A stretch of DNA of 64,000 bases from Chondrinema litorale (GTDB lineage Bacteria; Bacteroidota; Bacteroidia; Cytophagales; Flammeovirgaceae): NCBI RefSeq assembly GCF_026250525.1, contig NZ_CP111043.1, positions 62,001 to 126,000 of the forward strand. The letters run 5' to 3'. Of this stretch, positions 44,281-54,116 are shown piece after piece. The stretch's first letter is position 1. Each line of letters begins with the position of its first letter. The notes beneath the pieces are model-generated. The model made no database searches and was not told the origin of the DNA. It was given only the letters and a program-made list of their open reading frames with translations. The position numbers and the translations under genes were made by a program.

Positions 44281-45996
44281 TTCTTTTTTCATATTATCTG
44301 AGGATAAAACCGAATTCAATTTTATCAATTTACCATCTTTAAATTTAAGAATGGGCACATACGAGTTGTCATTTCCTTTGGTGTAATCAAAACCGGGATA
44401 TAATTTACCAGTCTCTGGAAATCCCTCGTGAATTTTAGCAAACAAACCAGAACCGTACTTCTGCAATTGCTTGCCAAAATAGTACATACACTCATACCCC
44501 ATAGAAGCATATTGAGATGGTACAAGGTTCATTTTCTTTACATAGTTGCTTCTAAACTTTCTGTAGTCGTACGATTTCTCATTTAAATATCGTGGGTACA
44601 TAAAATGTACTTTCATTCTCTCTAATTGTTCGTAAGAAAATTGATCGTAGTTTAACCACTCAGAAGAAGCAAAAACTGCTGAACGTGCCATTAAATTTTG
44701 TAGAGCACTAATTACATTACTTGCTACAACTGGGTTAGAAGAACTTACATAAACGTGAGGCATAGTATCTGTCGCTAAAGGTTCCAAAGCTTTTTGCAAC
44801 TTGTTAAAATACTTTTCGTCGTTTTCAAAACCTTGAAATAGCTTTACCTCTCCTCCTCTTTCTTGCAAATACTCTCCGTAGTGAAAGGCTGCATCTTCTT
44901 CAGATTTTTTTATGCCGTAAATGATATATGCCTTCTTACTTTTTAATGAATCCATGGCATAATCTACAGCTTCTTCAGCAGAGCTATTATCTGTAGCAGT
45001 CGTTAAAAATGCGAATGGATTTCCATTGATAATTAACTCATTGGACGACACTGGGTTTACCATTACTTTTCTAAACAAACCAGCATAATCTCCTGCCAAT
45101 GAGATTGTTTTAGTATAGAGAGGTCCAATTATCAAATCCATTTCAGCGAATGCAGTATCGCTTAATATTTTCCTCGTTTTGATGCTATCACTTTCAGTAT
45201 CAAAAGCAAACATGCGAAGCTTGATATTCTCTTTTTCAAGATCATTTACAGCCATTTTAATTCCCTCATACAAATCGAAAACCATTTGCTGTCTTGGCAA
45301 TAATGAATCTGTTTCAAACTCTTTAAACATGAGAGGTAACAATACAGCTACATTATAAACATCTTTATAAATAATGTCTTCGTCTGCAATGCTCAAACTG
45401 TCTTTACTTAGAATATGTTGACCATAAATCGGTAAAAGCTCTTCGTAGAGACTTTCGTAATCTGGATAGATATTTATCTCTAAAAGTGCATTAAATAGCT
45501 TTTGCCCTAAAACATCGTACTTGTATTTGCGATACAAAAACTCTAAATCATCTACAGCTACATCTTTTACATTATTTTTAATGAGTTGAATAATTTCAGC
45601 TTCAAACTCATTACTTTTTACTTTGCTAAAGTTTTCTAGCCCACTTGCATAAGATTGATTATCTAGATCAATCATTCCAAGTAGATAATAAATATCATCT
45701 TTTTTATCCCAGTCTGGATACTTTCTTAATAACTCAAATAGTATGTCTCTGCTTTCTGCTTTTTTGTCTGAATGATAAGCTGATAATGCGTAAAAATACA
45801 GTGAATAAGAACGGTACCTGTTATTCTCGCTTACTGATGATAAGGATTTAAATACTTCGTAGGCCTGTTTGTATTGTTTGTTATTCAAAAATGATTTGCC
45901 GTATTCATATTTTTTGAATAATGCCTTATCTGACTGTGAATAAGAAGCCAGACAAGTGGCAAAAAAAAATGTTAAAAATAAAATGTATAATTTCAT
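44272..45996 (-). CDS. TPR plus type-1 periplasmic-binding-fold exported protein (LpoA-like layout)
   Basis: The protein has 574 residues with a signal peptide (MKLYILFLTFFFATCLASYS). Residues about 25-190 are TPR-like helices (FLNNKQYKQAYEVFKSL, YYLLGMIDLDNQSYASGLEN). Residues about 215-550 form a type 1 periplasmic-binding-protein fold (NVAVLLPLMFKEF, then DLYEGIKMAVNDLEKENI, then LIIGPLYTKTISLAGDYAGL, YVSSSNPVVASNVISALQNL). This is the layout of E. coli LpoA, which activates PBP1A, and of unnamed Bacteroidota relatives; it has no lipobox cysteine in the obvious position. A role in peptidoglycan synthase regulation is a possibility and not proved. A perfect TAnnTTTG is at 46041-46048 upstream. 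Confidence 0.75.
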   Translation of the reverse strand: MKLYILFLTFFFATCLASYSQSDKALFKKYEYGKSFLNNKQYKQAYEVFKSLSSVSENNRYRSYSLYFYALSAYHSDKKAESRDILFELLRKYPDWDKKDDIYYLLGMIDLDNQSYASGLENFSKVKSNEFEAEIIQLIKNNVKDVAVDDLEFLYRKYKYDVLGQKLFNALLEINIYPDYESLYEELLPIYGQHILSKDSLSIADEDIIYKDVYNVAVLLPLMFKEFETDSLLPRQQMVFDLYEGIKMAVNDLEKENIKLRMFAFDTESDSIKTRKILSDTAFAEMDLIIGPLYTKTISLAGDYAGLFRKVMVNPVSSNELIINGNPFAFLTTATDNSSAEEAVDYAMDSLKSKKAYIIYGIKKSEEDAAFHYGEYLQERGGEVKLFQGFENDEKYFNKLQKALEPLATDTMPHVYVSSSNPVVASNVISALQNLMARSAVFASSEWLNYDQFSYEQLERMKVHFMYPRYLNEKSYDYRKFRSNYVKKMNLVPSQYASMGYECMYYFGKQLQKYGSGLFAKIHEGFPETGKLYPGFDYTKGNDNSYVPILKFKDGKLIKLNSVLSSDNMKKEKP

Positions 45997-46040
45997 GTAT
46001 TTCTTTTTACAACTCCGCTAAGAGCAAAACAAGATGGCGG

Positions 46041-46048
46041 CAAATTTA
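46041..46048 (-). promoter_or_regulatory. -7 promoter element for the TPR-binding-protein gene
   Basis: Plus-strand CAAATTTA reads TAAATTTG on the minus strand, 45 bases before the ATG at 45996. No good -33 match was found. Confidence 0.5.
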
Positions 46049-46132
46049 AGCAAAATTGCCCCGTGTATAAATTTTTGTTGAAATAATTTGACTATATCAG
46101 TTAACAGAATGCGTATTTTCATATTAACTTTA

Positions 46133-46687
46133 TTACAAATTAACTGTTTCGCTGCCTGTAACAATCAAATTCATTTTTGCATCGTGAGTTTCTACTGGTA
46201 CTTTTTTAACTAATTGAAAGGGATAAACGATACCAACTTTTACAGCATTAGGATAAGTATCTAAAAATGTATCGTAGTAACCACCACCATACCCAAGTCG
46301 ATATCCATATCTATCAAATGCTAATCCGGGCACAAGAATCATATCTATTTTACCTTCATATTTAAGCCCATTTGCTGGATATAATGTTTTAAATAAACCT
46401 TGCTCTAAATCATTAAAACCAGAGTAGTGATAATGTTCTAGCTGCCTGTTTCTTAATGTTTTTGGGGCTATTACTTGTTTTTCTTTTTCTAACAAAAAAT
46501 CTAAAAAAGGAAGAATATCTGGTTCATTTTTAAATGGAATAAAAACATGAACTACCTGCGGATTTTCTTTTGCTACCAATTGCTCAAGAGTCTTGCATAT
46601 CTTTTCGCTCAATTCCTTCATTTCACTTAATGAAAGTTTAGCTCTTAATGCCAACATCTTTTTACGTAATTCTTCTTTTTCCGTCAT
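46133..46687 (-). CDS. 5-formyltetrahydrofolate cyclo-ligase
   Basis: The enzyme converts 5-formyl-THF to 5,10-methenyl-THF using ATP. I start at the ATG at 46687 (184 residues); the in-frame extension up to 46774 would run through a strong terminator of the upstream operon and is not conserved. Motifs: EELRKKMLALRAKLS (N-terminal helix), VHVFIPFKNEPDILPFLDFL, MILVPGLAFDRYGYRLGYGGGYYDTFL (the defining G-Y-G-G-G-Y-Y-D), and VGIVYPFQLV. It is complete and cytoplasmic. It is just downstream of, but separated from, the permease operon by the terminator, so it probably has its own promoter, which I cannot locate precisely. Confidence 0.93.
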   Translation of the reverse strand: MTEKEELRKKMLALRAKLSLSEMKELSEKICKTLEQLVAKENPQVVHVFIPFKNEPDILPFLDFLLEKEKQVIAPKTLRNRQLEHYHYSGFNDLEQGLFKTLYPANGLKYEGKIDMILVPGLAFDRYGYRLGYGGGYYDTFLDTYPNAVKVGIVYPFQLVKKVPVETHDAKMNLIVTGSETVNL

Positions 46688-46703
46688 CACAATAAATAAA
46701 AAA

Positions 46704-46726
46704 AGACTGAGTGATACACTCAGTCT
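46704..46726 (-). terminator. Terminator of the four-permease operon
   Basis: A perfect 10-bp stem (46704-46713 with 46717-46726) and 3-base loop. On the minus strand it is followed by T7. It lies between the last permease gene and the cyclo-ligase start. Confidence 0.9.
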
Positions 46727-46788
46727 GCTAAAGTAACTATTTCTCAATTTCTCAGAGAAATAATTTTTACGCATGGAATCTTTAAAAA

Positions 46789-49173
46789 CTAGTTATCTCT
46801 TAAACTAATCGATGGGTTTAGTCTAGCCGCTTTCACTGAGGTATAACCAGCAGTAATCCAAGCAACCATTAACGAAATAAATCCTCCTATAAAGAATATT
46901 AAAAAGTTAAGCTCGATGTGAAATGGATAATTTTCTAGCCAGGTCATCATCATCCACCAAGAAAGTGGCATGGCAAAGAAAAATGCGACTACAATTAATA
47001 ATGTATAATCTTTAGTAAGCAAAATAAGCACATCCCAAATACTGGCTCCTAAAGCTTTTCGAATTCCTATTTCCTTTGTTTTCAATTCTGTTAAATAAGC
47101 GATTAAGCCATAGAGACCGAGCATTCCGATAAAAATGGCAATCAATGCAAAAACATTAGACATGGTAGACATTTTCTCTTCATTCTCATAAAAGCTTGCA
47201 ATGTCTTCATCAAAAAAGTTAGAAGAAAAGTCGTAATTAGAGTAATGGGTTTTGTATAATTTTTCTATCTCTTTTACTGTATTCTGCATATTTCCAGAAA
47301 TCAGTTTTATCCCAACAGTTTCATAATACGGAGCAAAAGACATAAGAATTAATGGGCTCACTTTTTCTTTCATCGACCTTGTATGAAAATCTTTTACAAC
47401 ACCTCTTATCAAACCTTTCTTACCCCAAATTTTAATTTCCTCGCCAACAGCTTTTTGAGGGTCTGTAATCCCAACCATACGCATTAGACTTTCATTAATA
47501 AGAAAATCTTTAATGGTATCACTTTCAGTGATGTTTTCACCAGCAAGTAATTTTAACTCATAAGTATCAAGATAGTCTTTATCTGCCAGTTTTACTTCTG
47601 CACCATAATCTCCCGGTTTAGAAGTAAAATACAAATTGGTTGCAGAGGTTGAACCAGAACTTGGTGGTTTAAAAGCAAGCGTTACTTTTTCAACATCTTT
47701 CAGGTTTAATAAATCATTTTTGAAAGATTTTGCCCTCACCTGATCAGACTCAAACAAATCTACATTTAATATAGCCTCTTTCGAAAAGCCCATATCTTCT
47801 GTTTTTAGATATTGAATTTGCTGATTTACGATAAGCGTTCCAATTATAAAAACCTGAGAGATGACAAACTGAAACACAACCAAACCTTGTCTGAGTTTTT
47901 TACCTCCTGTTTGGCTATTGTTCATGTTATTTTTAAGAGAATAAATCGGCTCAAATCCAGAAATCACTTTTGCTGGATACAAACCAGCCAATAGTGTAAG
48001 TGAAACAAAAAGAAAAACTAAAAAGGATACAAGCTCAACAGAATTTGTACTTAATATTGATAGTGATGTGCCTAAAAAAGGATTAAGGTAATACAAAGCC
48101 AACTCTACCAAACCGAAAGAAATAAGCATAGAAACAAATACCATTAATGCAGTTTCGCCTATTAATTGGATAATGAGTATTGACCTGGTACTACCCATCA
48201 CTTTTCTAATGCCCACTTCTTTTGATCGCTTAACAGCCAAGGCAGTAGACAAGTTAATAAAGTTTACACAAGAAGTAATCAATAAGAAAACACCAATAAT
48301 CGCCATGATCCATAAGCTCTCCTTACTGATTGATTTGAAACTATAATTGGAGTAATAAGAGCTAAAGTGTAAATCTGCCAAAGGCTGTAGCTCTATTTTC
48401 TTCTTGTCGGTATTGTGATCACCAAAGTATTTGGTAATAAAAGCAGGCATTCCGGCTTCAATTTCCTCTCTGCTAGTTTGCTCATCTAATAAAACATAAA
48501 GTTGGTCGTCACTAGAAATACTTCCCCATCCGTTATCTTTTTCCAATTGCTCTCTAATCGTGTTATAGGTAATAAGCATATCAAATGGAAAATCTGTATT
48601 TTCTGGAAAATCTTCCATCACCGCTTCTACAACCAAGTCTGTTTTAAAATCGAGCTTGAAGGTTTTACCAATTGGGTCTGCATCACCAAAATATTTTTTT
48701 GCAAACTTTTGTGATAGTACTACTTTTCCCGGGTCTCTTAAAACCGTGGCAGGATTCCCTTGAATCAGTTTTCTATCGAATATGTCGAAGAATGAATGCT
48801 CTGTAAAAGCAATTCCTTCATTCTCATAAAAATCTTTTCCATTACCTAAGCTCACATTACCTGCCATATAGTAATGCACAAATACCTGATCTTTTACCGA
48901 AGGAAAATCACTTTTAAAAGCTTCTGGCAATACAACTGGTACCCCCGGAGTATGATTTCTATTTTGCCCACCATTATTATCTGATGATGAAACTAGGCGG
49001 TAAATATGATCGAAGTTTTTATGATACCTGTCGTAACTTAACAGAAAGCTTAATAATAGAAATATGGTGATTGCAGCACTAATACCCAGAGATAATCCAC
49101 TCAAATTAATGATTGTATGGATTTTATTTCTCCTGAAGTTTCTAAGGGTAATCAAAAATATGTTTCTGAACAT
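46789..49173 (-). CDS. MacB/FtsX-type ABC permease, fourth of a tandem set
   Basis: The protein has 794 residues. It starts with a basic N-terminus and TM1 (FRRNKIHTIINLSGLSLGIS, the MacB_PCD pattern), then a large periplasmic domain (about 45-285), a cluster of three spans with the FtsX core (FINLSTALAVKRSKEVGIRK), a second span set at about 420-450, a second periplasmic domain (about 450-660) and another FtsX core (LKTKEIGIRKALGASIWDVL) with three spans. Both KE-x-GIRK coupling-helix motifs, which contact an ATPase, are intact. It is the most distant of the tandem copies. No ATPase gene is in the cluster. Lipid, lipoprotein or peptide export is possible; substrate unknown. Confidence 0.87.
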   Translation of the reverse strand: MFRNIFLITLRNFRRNKIHTIINLSGLSLGISAAITIFLLLSFLLSYDRYHKNFDHIYRLVSSSDNNGGQNRNHTPGVPVVLPEAFKSDFPSVKDQVFVHYYMAGNVSLGNGKDFYENEGIAFTEHSFFDIFDRKLIQGNPATVLRDPGKVVLSQKFAKKYFGDADPIGKTFKLDFKTDLVVEAVMEDFPENTDFPFDMLITYNTIREQLEKDNGWGSISSDDQLYVLLDEQTSREEIEAGMPAFITKYFGDHNTDKKKIELQPLADLHFSSYYSNYSFKSISKESLWIMAIIGVFLLITSCVNFINLSTALAVKRSKEVGIRKVMGSTRSILIIQLIGETALMVFVSMLISFGLVELALYYLNPFLGTSLSILSTNSVELVSFLVFLFVSLTLLAGLYPAKVISGFEPIYSLKNNMNNSQTGGKKLRQGLVVFQFVISQVFIIGTLIVNQQIQYLKTEDMGFSKEAILNVDLFESDQVRAKSFKNDLLNLKDVEKVTLAFKPPSSGSTSATNLYFTSKPGDYGAEVKLADKDYLDTYELKLLAGENITESDTIKDFLINESLMRMVGITDPQKAVGEEIKIWGKKGLIRGVVKDFHTRSMKEKVSPLILMSFAPYYETVGIKLISGNMQNTVKEIEKLYKTHYSNYDFSSNFFDEDIASFYENEEKMSTMSNVFALIAIFIGMLGLYGLIAYLTELKTKEIGIRKALGASIWDVLILLTKDYTLLIVVAFFFAMPLSWWMMMTWLENYPFHIELNFLIFFIGGFISLMVAWITAGYTSVKAARLNPSISLRDN

Positions 49174-49213
49174 GCTATTAGTAATTTAAAGTCTGTTTAT
49201 CATTAATTTGAAC

Positions 49214-51643
49214 TTAGTCTGAATGAAGGGCATCTGCCGGGTTTTGTAAAGCAGCTTTGATAGATTGATAGCTAACTGTAATTAAAGCGATTACCAAAGC
49301 AACACACAATGTTATAGCAAACATATCCCAAGTTAAACTGATCTTGTAGGCATAATCTTCTAACCAGTTTGTCATAATGTAATAACCAATAGGACCAGCT
49401 ATTAAAAGGGCTGTAATTACCAGAATTATAAACTCTTTAGAAAAGAGATAAACGATTTGTCTGATAGAAGCACCTAACACTTTTCTTATACCTATTTCTT
49501 TGGTTCTCTGTAGACTGATGAATGAAATTAAGCCGTATAATCCCAAGCAACTAATAAAGATGGCGATACCTGCAAAAAGGTTAAACAAGCGGTAAGTTTG
49601 CTCTTCATTTTTGTACATTCTATAGATATCATCTTCTAAGAAATCGTACTTAAAAGTCTCGTCATGATAAACAATATTCCATTTGCTTTCTAATGCTGCA
49701 AGCGTTTCTTTTTGAGTAACAGGATTAATCTTTAAGTTAGCCACATACAAATTATCCTTTTCCATACCCATCATTAAAGGTTTAATCTCAGATCTAAAAG
49801 AATTAATATGGAAATCTGAAACGACTCCTGTAATGGTTAATGGTCTATCTTTACCGTAGTATACAGCTTTACCTACTGCTTCATGCGGATTATCTAAACC
49901 CATGAGGTTTAAAAACTTCTGATTTACCACGACAGATTCTAGCGAGTCGCTTTCTGGATAAGGACCACCAGCTAAAAAGTTAAATCCATATAACTCAAAA
50001 TATGCTGGGTCTGCTTGAATGAGGTTGGTTTGTTTTTCTTCACTGGTACTATCATTATCTAAAGTAATAGTAGTTGCACTCCAACCATTCATAATTGGTG
50101 CTTGAGAAGAAAAACTCATTTGAGAAAGTCCGTTTATTCCTCTCCACTCATTTTGTAAAGCTTCAATTCTATCTTGCTTCTCCCAAGGTATGTGGATATT
50201 AACAATATGATCACGATTAAAACCAAGATCGTTACTACGAGCAAAGTCTAATTGTTGCATCACTACGATGGTACCGAATATAAAAATCTGGCAAAGGCTA
50301 AACTGCACCAATACCAATACTCTACGCATAGAAAAGCCTCTGCCACTTTTTAGGTTAATCCTGTTTTTGATCGCATCAATCGGATTAAAAGAAGAAGCCA
50401 ATATTGCAGGATAAAACCCAGAAAAAACTGTTAAAAACAACATTAAACCGGGTATGAATAAATAAATGAGAAAGTCATTTTGAAGTGCTTCTCTAAATAA
50501 GTTTTCCTTTTCGCCCCAGTCTATAAAGACTTGCATATTCATTAAAAGCAATTCGGTTAAGCAAAAAGAAATAGCAACCGCCATGCTTATTAGTATCATT
50601 GTTTCACTTAAAAACTGAAACACTAATAACCTCTTACTGCTACCTAAAACCTTCCTTACTCCTATTTCAGATGATCTTAATGTGGCAAATGCGGTAGATA
50701 AATTAATGTAGTTGATACAAGCTGAAAGTATTAGAACTACAGCTATCGCAAACAAATACCAGAGTACATCTGCATTGGCATTTCGACCTGTATTAGCATA
50801 CATTTCTTGATCGAAATGCATGTCTTGCATAGGCTGCATTTTTAATTCCCACTCAGAATCTTTATCTGGATTTTTACTCTTATACAGATCGTAAATTTTC
50901 TTTTCTAGCTTTTCTACATTTGCTTGCAGCACCTCGTCTTCACCTTCTACCAGTATATAGTTCTGATAGTTACTCGTTACGCTTGTCCAATACTTAGAAC
51001 CAGAAACTCTATCGTTAACCAAATCGATGGGTACAAATGCAGAAAACTCAAAGTTACTCGGTGCTGGCGGAGTTTTAAGCAAACCTGTTACAGTTACAAG
51101 CTTCTCATTTTCCATTTTAAGCTCTTTACCAACCACATCCAGATTTCCAAAAATCTGTATCGCAGATTTCTCTGTTAAAATAATTGATTCTTTGTTTGAC
51201 AGAGACTTTTCAGGACTACCAGCAATCCATTCCCAATCGAAAATTTTAAAGTAATTGGTATCGACTCCTGCCAAATTTTCGATCTCAATTTTATTATTTT
51301 CTTTTCCTTCAGTAGCATCTGTGAGACGCACATCAACATCTCCCTCTGTTAGTAACTCGCCAAGGACTTTAATCTCTGGCACCTCTGCTTCAATGGTTTC
51401 GTGTACAGGATACGGCACACCTTGGTTATAACTTTGGTGCTCCCCGAAATGCATCTCTGTGTAGAGATGGTAAATGTTATCTAGTTTTGAATGGAATTTA
51501 TCATAACTGTTTTCGTGTCTGATAATCAAGTAAATGACTAATGCACAGGTGATACCCACTGAAAGGCCCAACACATTTATAATGGTGAGCATCTTGTTTT
51601 TCAGTAAGTTCCTGAATGAAGTTTTAAACAGAAGTTCCAGCAT
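49214..51643 (-). CDS. MacB/FtsX-type ABC permease, third of a tandem set
   Basis: The protein has 809 residues with the double MacB_PCD-FtsX layout: N-terminal MLELLFKTSFRNLLKNKMLT and VGITCALVIYLIIRHENSYD, a first periplasmic domain, the YINLSTAFATLRSSEIGVRK core with spans, a second periplasmic domain, and a C-terminal core SLQRTKEIGIRKVLGASIRQ with spans. It is a close paralogue of the next gene (51679-54093): the first 30 residues are nearly identical, and the DNA around the start codons is also very similar, so duplication is recent. Forty bases separate it from the downstream permease gene. Role as for the neighbouring copy. Confidence 0.88.
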   Translation of the reverse strand: MLELLFKTSFRNLLKNKMLTIINVLGLSVGITCALVIYLIIRHENSYDKFHSKLDNIYHLYTEMHFGEHQSYNQGVPYPVHETIEAEVPEIKVLGELLTEGDVDVRLTDATEGKENNKIEIENLAGVDTNYFKIFDWEWIAGSPEKSLSNKESIILTEKSAIQIFGNLDVVGKELKMENEKLVTVTGLLKTPPAPSNFEFSAFVPIDLVNDRVSGSKYWTSVTSNYQNYILVEGEDEVLQANVEKLEKKIYDLYKSKNPDKDSEWELKMQPMQDMHFDQEMYANTGRNANADVLWYLFAIAVVLILSACINYINLSTAFATLRSSEIGVRKVLGSSKRLLVFQFLSETMILISMAVAISFCLTELLLMNMQVFIDWGEKENLFREALQNDFLIYLFIPGLMLFLTVFSGFYPAILASSFNPIDAIKNRINLKSGRGFSMRRVLVLVQFSLCQIFIFGTIVVMQQLDFARSNDLGFNRDHIVNIHIPWEKQDRIEALQNEWRGINGLSQMSFSSQAPIMNGWSATTITLDNDSTSEEKQTNLIQADPAYFELYGFNFLAGGPYPESDSLESVVVNQKFLNLMGLDNPHEAVGKAVYYGKDRPLTITGVVSDFHINSFRSEIKPLMMGMEKDNLYVANLKINPVTQKETLAALESKWNIVYHDETFKYDFLEDDIYRMYKNEEQTYRLFNLFAGIAIFISCLGLYGLISFISLQRTKEIGIRKVLGASIRQIVYLFSKEFIILVITALLIAGPIGYYIMTNWLEDYAYKISLTWDMFAITLCVALVIALITVSYQSIKAALQNPADALHSD

Positions 51644-51678
51644 ATGGTAAGTATTTAAATAATTACGTTAAAGTTTTT

Positions 51679-54093
51679 TTATTCTGATCGTAGTGCTTCG
51701 GCAGGGTTTCTTAAAGCAGATTTTATAGATTGATAGCTTACAGATAGTAAGGTGATCAATAGCGCAATGCATAAAGTGAGTGCAAAGTAACTCCAGCCTA
51801 TATCTATTTTATAAGCATAATCTTCTAACCAGATATCCATAAAATAATAACCTATAGGGCCAGCAACTACTAATGCTGATATTACGAGTAATAAAAATTC
51901 TTTAGAAAAGAGCATTACAATTTGGCTTATGCTTGCCCCAAAAACTTTTCTTATTCCGATCTCTTTGGTTTTTCTCAAGCTCATAAAAGAAACTAAACCA
52001 AACAAGCCAAGGCAGTTTATAAAAATGGCTATACCAGAGAATAAGTTAAACACCCTTAAAACCTGCTCCTCAGCCTTATACATTCTATATATGCGATCTT
52101 CTAAAAACTCATATTTAAACTCAGTTTCTGGAAATAAGCTTTTCCAAACAGAATGCATCGCAGCCAAGGTTTCAGCTCTGTTTATAGGGCTTATTTTAGC
52201 ATTTAGAACATAATAAGACTTTTGATCTTGGCTCATCATTATTGCAGGGATTTGGGAACGGAAAGACTCAACATGAAAGTCTGCTACTACTCCAGAAATT
52301 ATTCTAAATTTTTCTCCCTTATCAATCAATACCTTTTTCCCGATGGCTTCAGAAGGATTTTTAAATCCAAAACGACTTAAAAATTGCTGATTGACTATAA
52401 GTGCTTCTGTAGAATCTCGCTCTTTATAATTAGCACCAGCTACAAAATTCATTCGGTACAAATCGAAATAAGCACTATCCACTTTTATATCAATAATTTG
52501 AGAAGTTGTTATATTGCTATCTGTTTCTACAGAAGTATCTATTGCTGTCCAGCCGCTAGGAATAGGCGATGAGTTTGATAAGCTTATACTTTTAATTCCT
52601 TCTATATTATTCCACTCATTAGTAAGCACCTCTTTCTTTTTGCTATCTGGCAAGTCAATAGTAAGTATATGATCTTTATCAAAACCCATATCAGAGTTTT
52701 GCATAAAGTCTAATTGATACATGATTACCAATGTACCTAGAATAAATACCTGACATAAACAAAACTGAAGAAATACTAAAGACCTACGAAGCGAGTAACC
52801 ACTACTATTTTTAACATCAAGCTTATCTTTTAATGCTTTTATCGGATGATAACCCGAAGCCAGAAATGCTGGATAAAAGCCCGAAAGTATAGTAATTATT
52901 ACTATAAGAAATGGGATAAATAAATATATAAAGCCATCTTGGATTAATGCATTAATAAACAAACTTGAATCAAATTTCCAAAATGAAAATACATCAATAT
53001 GAATTAAAAACAATTCAGTAAAACAAAAAGAAAGTATTGTAGCAATACATATCATTACTAATGTTTCTCCCATAAACTGCATAATCAATAACTTTCTGCT
53101 GCTACCTAATACTTTTCTAACACCGATTTCAGATGACCTCAAAATTGAAAAAGCAGTTGATAAATTGATGTAATTGATACAAGCTGAAACAATGATTACC
53201 AGTGCGATCCAAAACAGATACCTTAATATTTGCGGATTTGGCTGATTACCGATATAAGAATGCATATTGATATCAAAGTGAATGGATGACAATGGTCTTA
53301 TTTTCATTGCCCAAGAATCAATTCCATTTTTTGCATATAGTTTATTAATTTTTTCTTCAATAAGATTGGTATGCTCTTGTAACTTCTCACCTGAACCATT
53401 TAATAAAAAACAACTCTGATAACCACTTGAAACTCCAGTCCAATTAGTTTCATTTATATGATCAGGTTGGATAAGTGCTATTGGGAAAAATGCATCAAAC
53501 TCAAAGTTACTGGGGTATGGAGAGTTCTTAAGAATACCTGTTACTGTTACAAGATATTCGTCATTTACGTTTACTTCTTTACCTAATACACCTAGGTTTC
53601 CAAATAGCTTTTGTGCTGTTTTTTCTGTTAAAACAATAGACTCTTTATTACTAAAGCTTTTAATAGATGAGCCAGAAATCCACTCCCAATCGAATAATTT
53701 AAAGTAATTAGAATCTATTCCAACAGTATAAAAGTTCAAACCTTCTGATTTAACAACATCTGTATTATCATCTAAAGCTTTTAAATTTCCCCCTCCATAA
53801 TAAATACAGCTTAAAGTCTCTATTTCTGGTACTTCTTCCTTCAACTTTAAAGGTAAAGCAGGTGGAACTCCTGCATTATAGCCTGTACTTTTTCCAGACT
53901 TAAATTCTGTATATATATGAAAAACATTCTCATAGTTAGATTGGAATTTATCATAGCTGTTTTCATGACTGATGATCAAGTAAACAACCAAAACACAAGT
54001 GATACCGACGGAAAGCCCCAACACATTGATAATGGTGAGCAACTTGTTTTTTAGCAAGTTTCTGAAAGATGTTTTAAATAGAAGTTCCAGCAT
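51679..54093 (-). CDS. MacB/FtsX-type ABC permease, second of a tandem set
   Basis: The protein has 804 residues. It is the closest paralogue of the 49214-51643 product: MLELLFKTSFRNLLKNKLLT, NVLGLSVGITCVLVVYLIIS, the DKFQSNYENVFHIYTEF region, the INLSTAFSILRSSEIGVRK coupling helix with spans and the second core SLRKTKEIGIRKVFGASISQ with spans. The intermediate periplasmic domains differ more (NSPYPSNFEFDAF; the GSIKSF loop), which suggests specialisation for different substrates or partners. It starts 23 bases after the stop of the upstream permease gene. No ATPase domain. Confidence 0.88.
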   Translation of the reverse strand: MLELLFKTSFRNLLKNKLLTIINVLGLSVGITCVLVVYLIISHENSYDKFQSNYENVFHIYTEFKSGKSTGYNAGVPPALPLKLKEEVPEIETLSCIYYGGGNLKALDDNTDVVKSEGLNFYTVGIDSNYFKLFDWEWISGSSIKSFSNKESIVLTEKTAQKLFGNLGVLGKEVNVNDEYLVTVTGILKNSPYPSNFEFDAFFPIALIQPDHINETNWTGVSSGYQSCFLLNGSGEKLQEHTNLIEEKINKLYAKNGIDSWAMKIRPLSSIHFDINMHSYIGNQPNPQILRYLFWIALVIIVSACINYINLSTAFSILRSSEIGVRKVLGSSRKLLIMQFMGETLVMICIATILSFCFTELFLIHIDVFSFWKFDSSLFINALIQDGFIYLFIPFLIVIITILSGFYPAFLASGYHPIKALKDKLDVKNSSGYSLRRSLVFLQFCLCQVFILGTLVIMYQLDFMQNSDMGFDKDHILTIDLPDSKKKEVLTNEWNNIEGIKSISLSNSSPIPSGWTAIDTSVETDSNITTSQIIDIKVDSAYFDLYRMNFVAGANYKERDSTEALIVNQQFLSRFGFKNPSEAIGKKVLIDKGEKFRIISGVVADFHVESFRSQIPAIMMSQDQKSYYVLNAKISPINRAETLAAMHSVWKSLFPETEFKYEFLEDRIYRMYKAEEQVLRVFNLFSGIAIFINCLGLFGLVSFMSLRKTKEIGIRKVFGASISQIVMLFSKEFLLLVISALVVAGPIGYYFMDIWLEDYAYKIDIGWSYFALTLCIALLITLLSVSYQSIKSALRNPAEALRSE

Positions 54094-54116
54094 ATCTAAT
54101 ATTTTGTAATTCTTCT

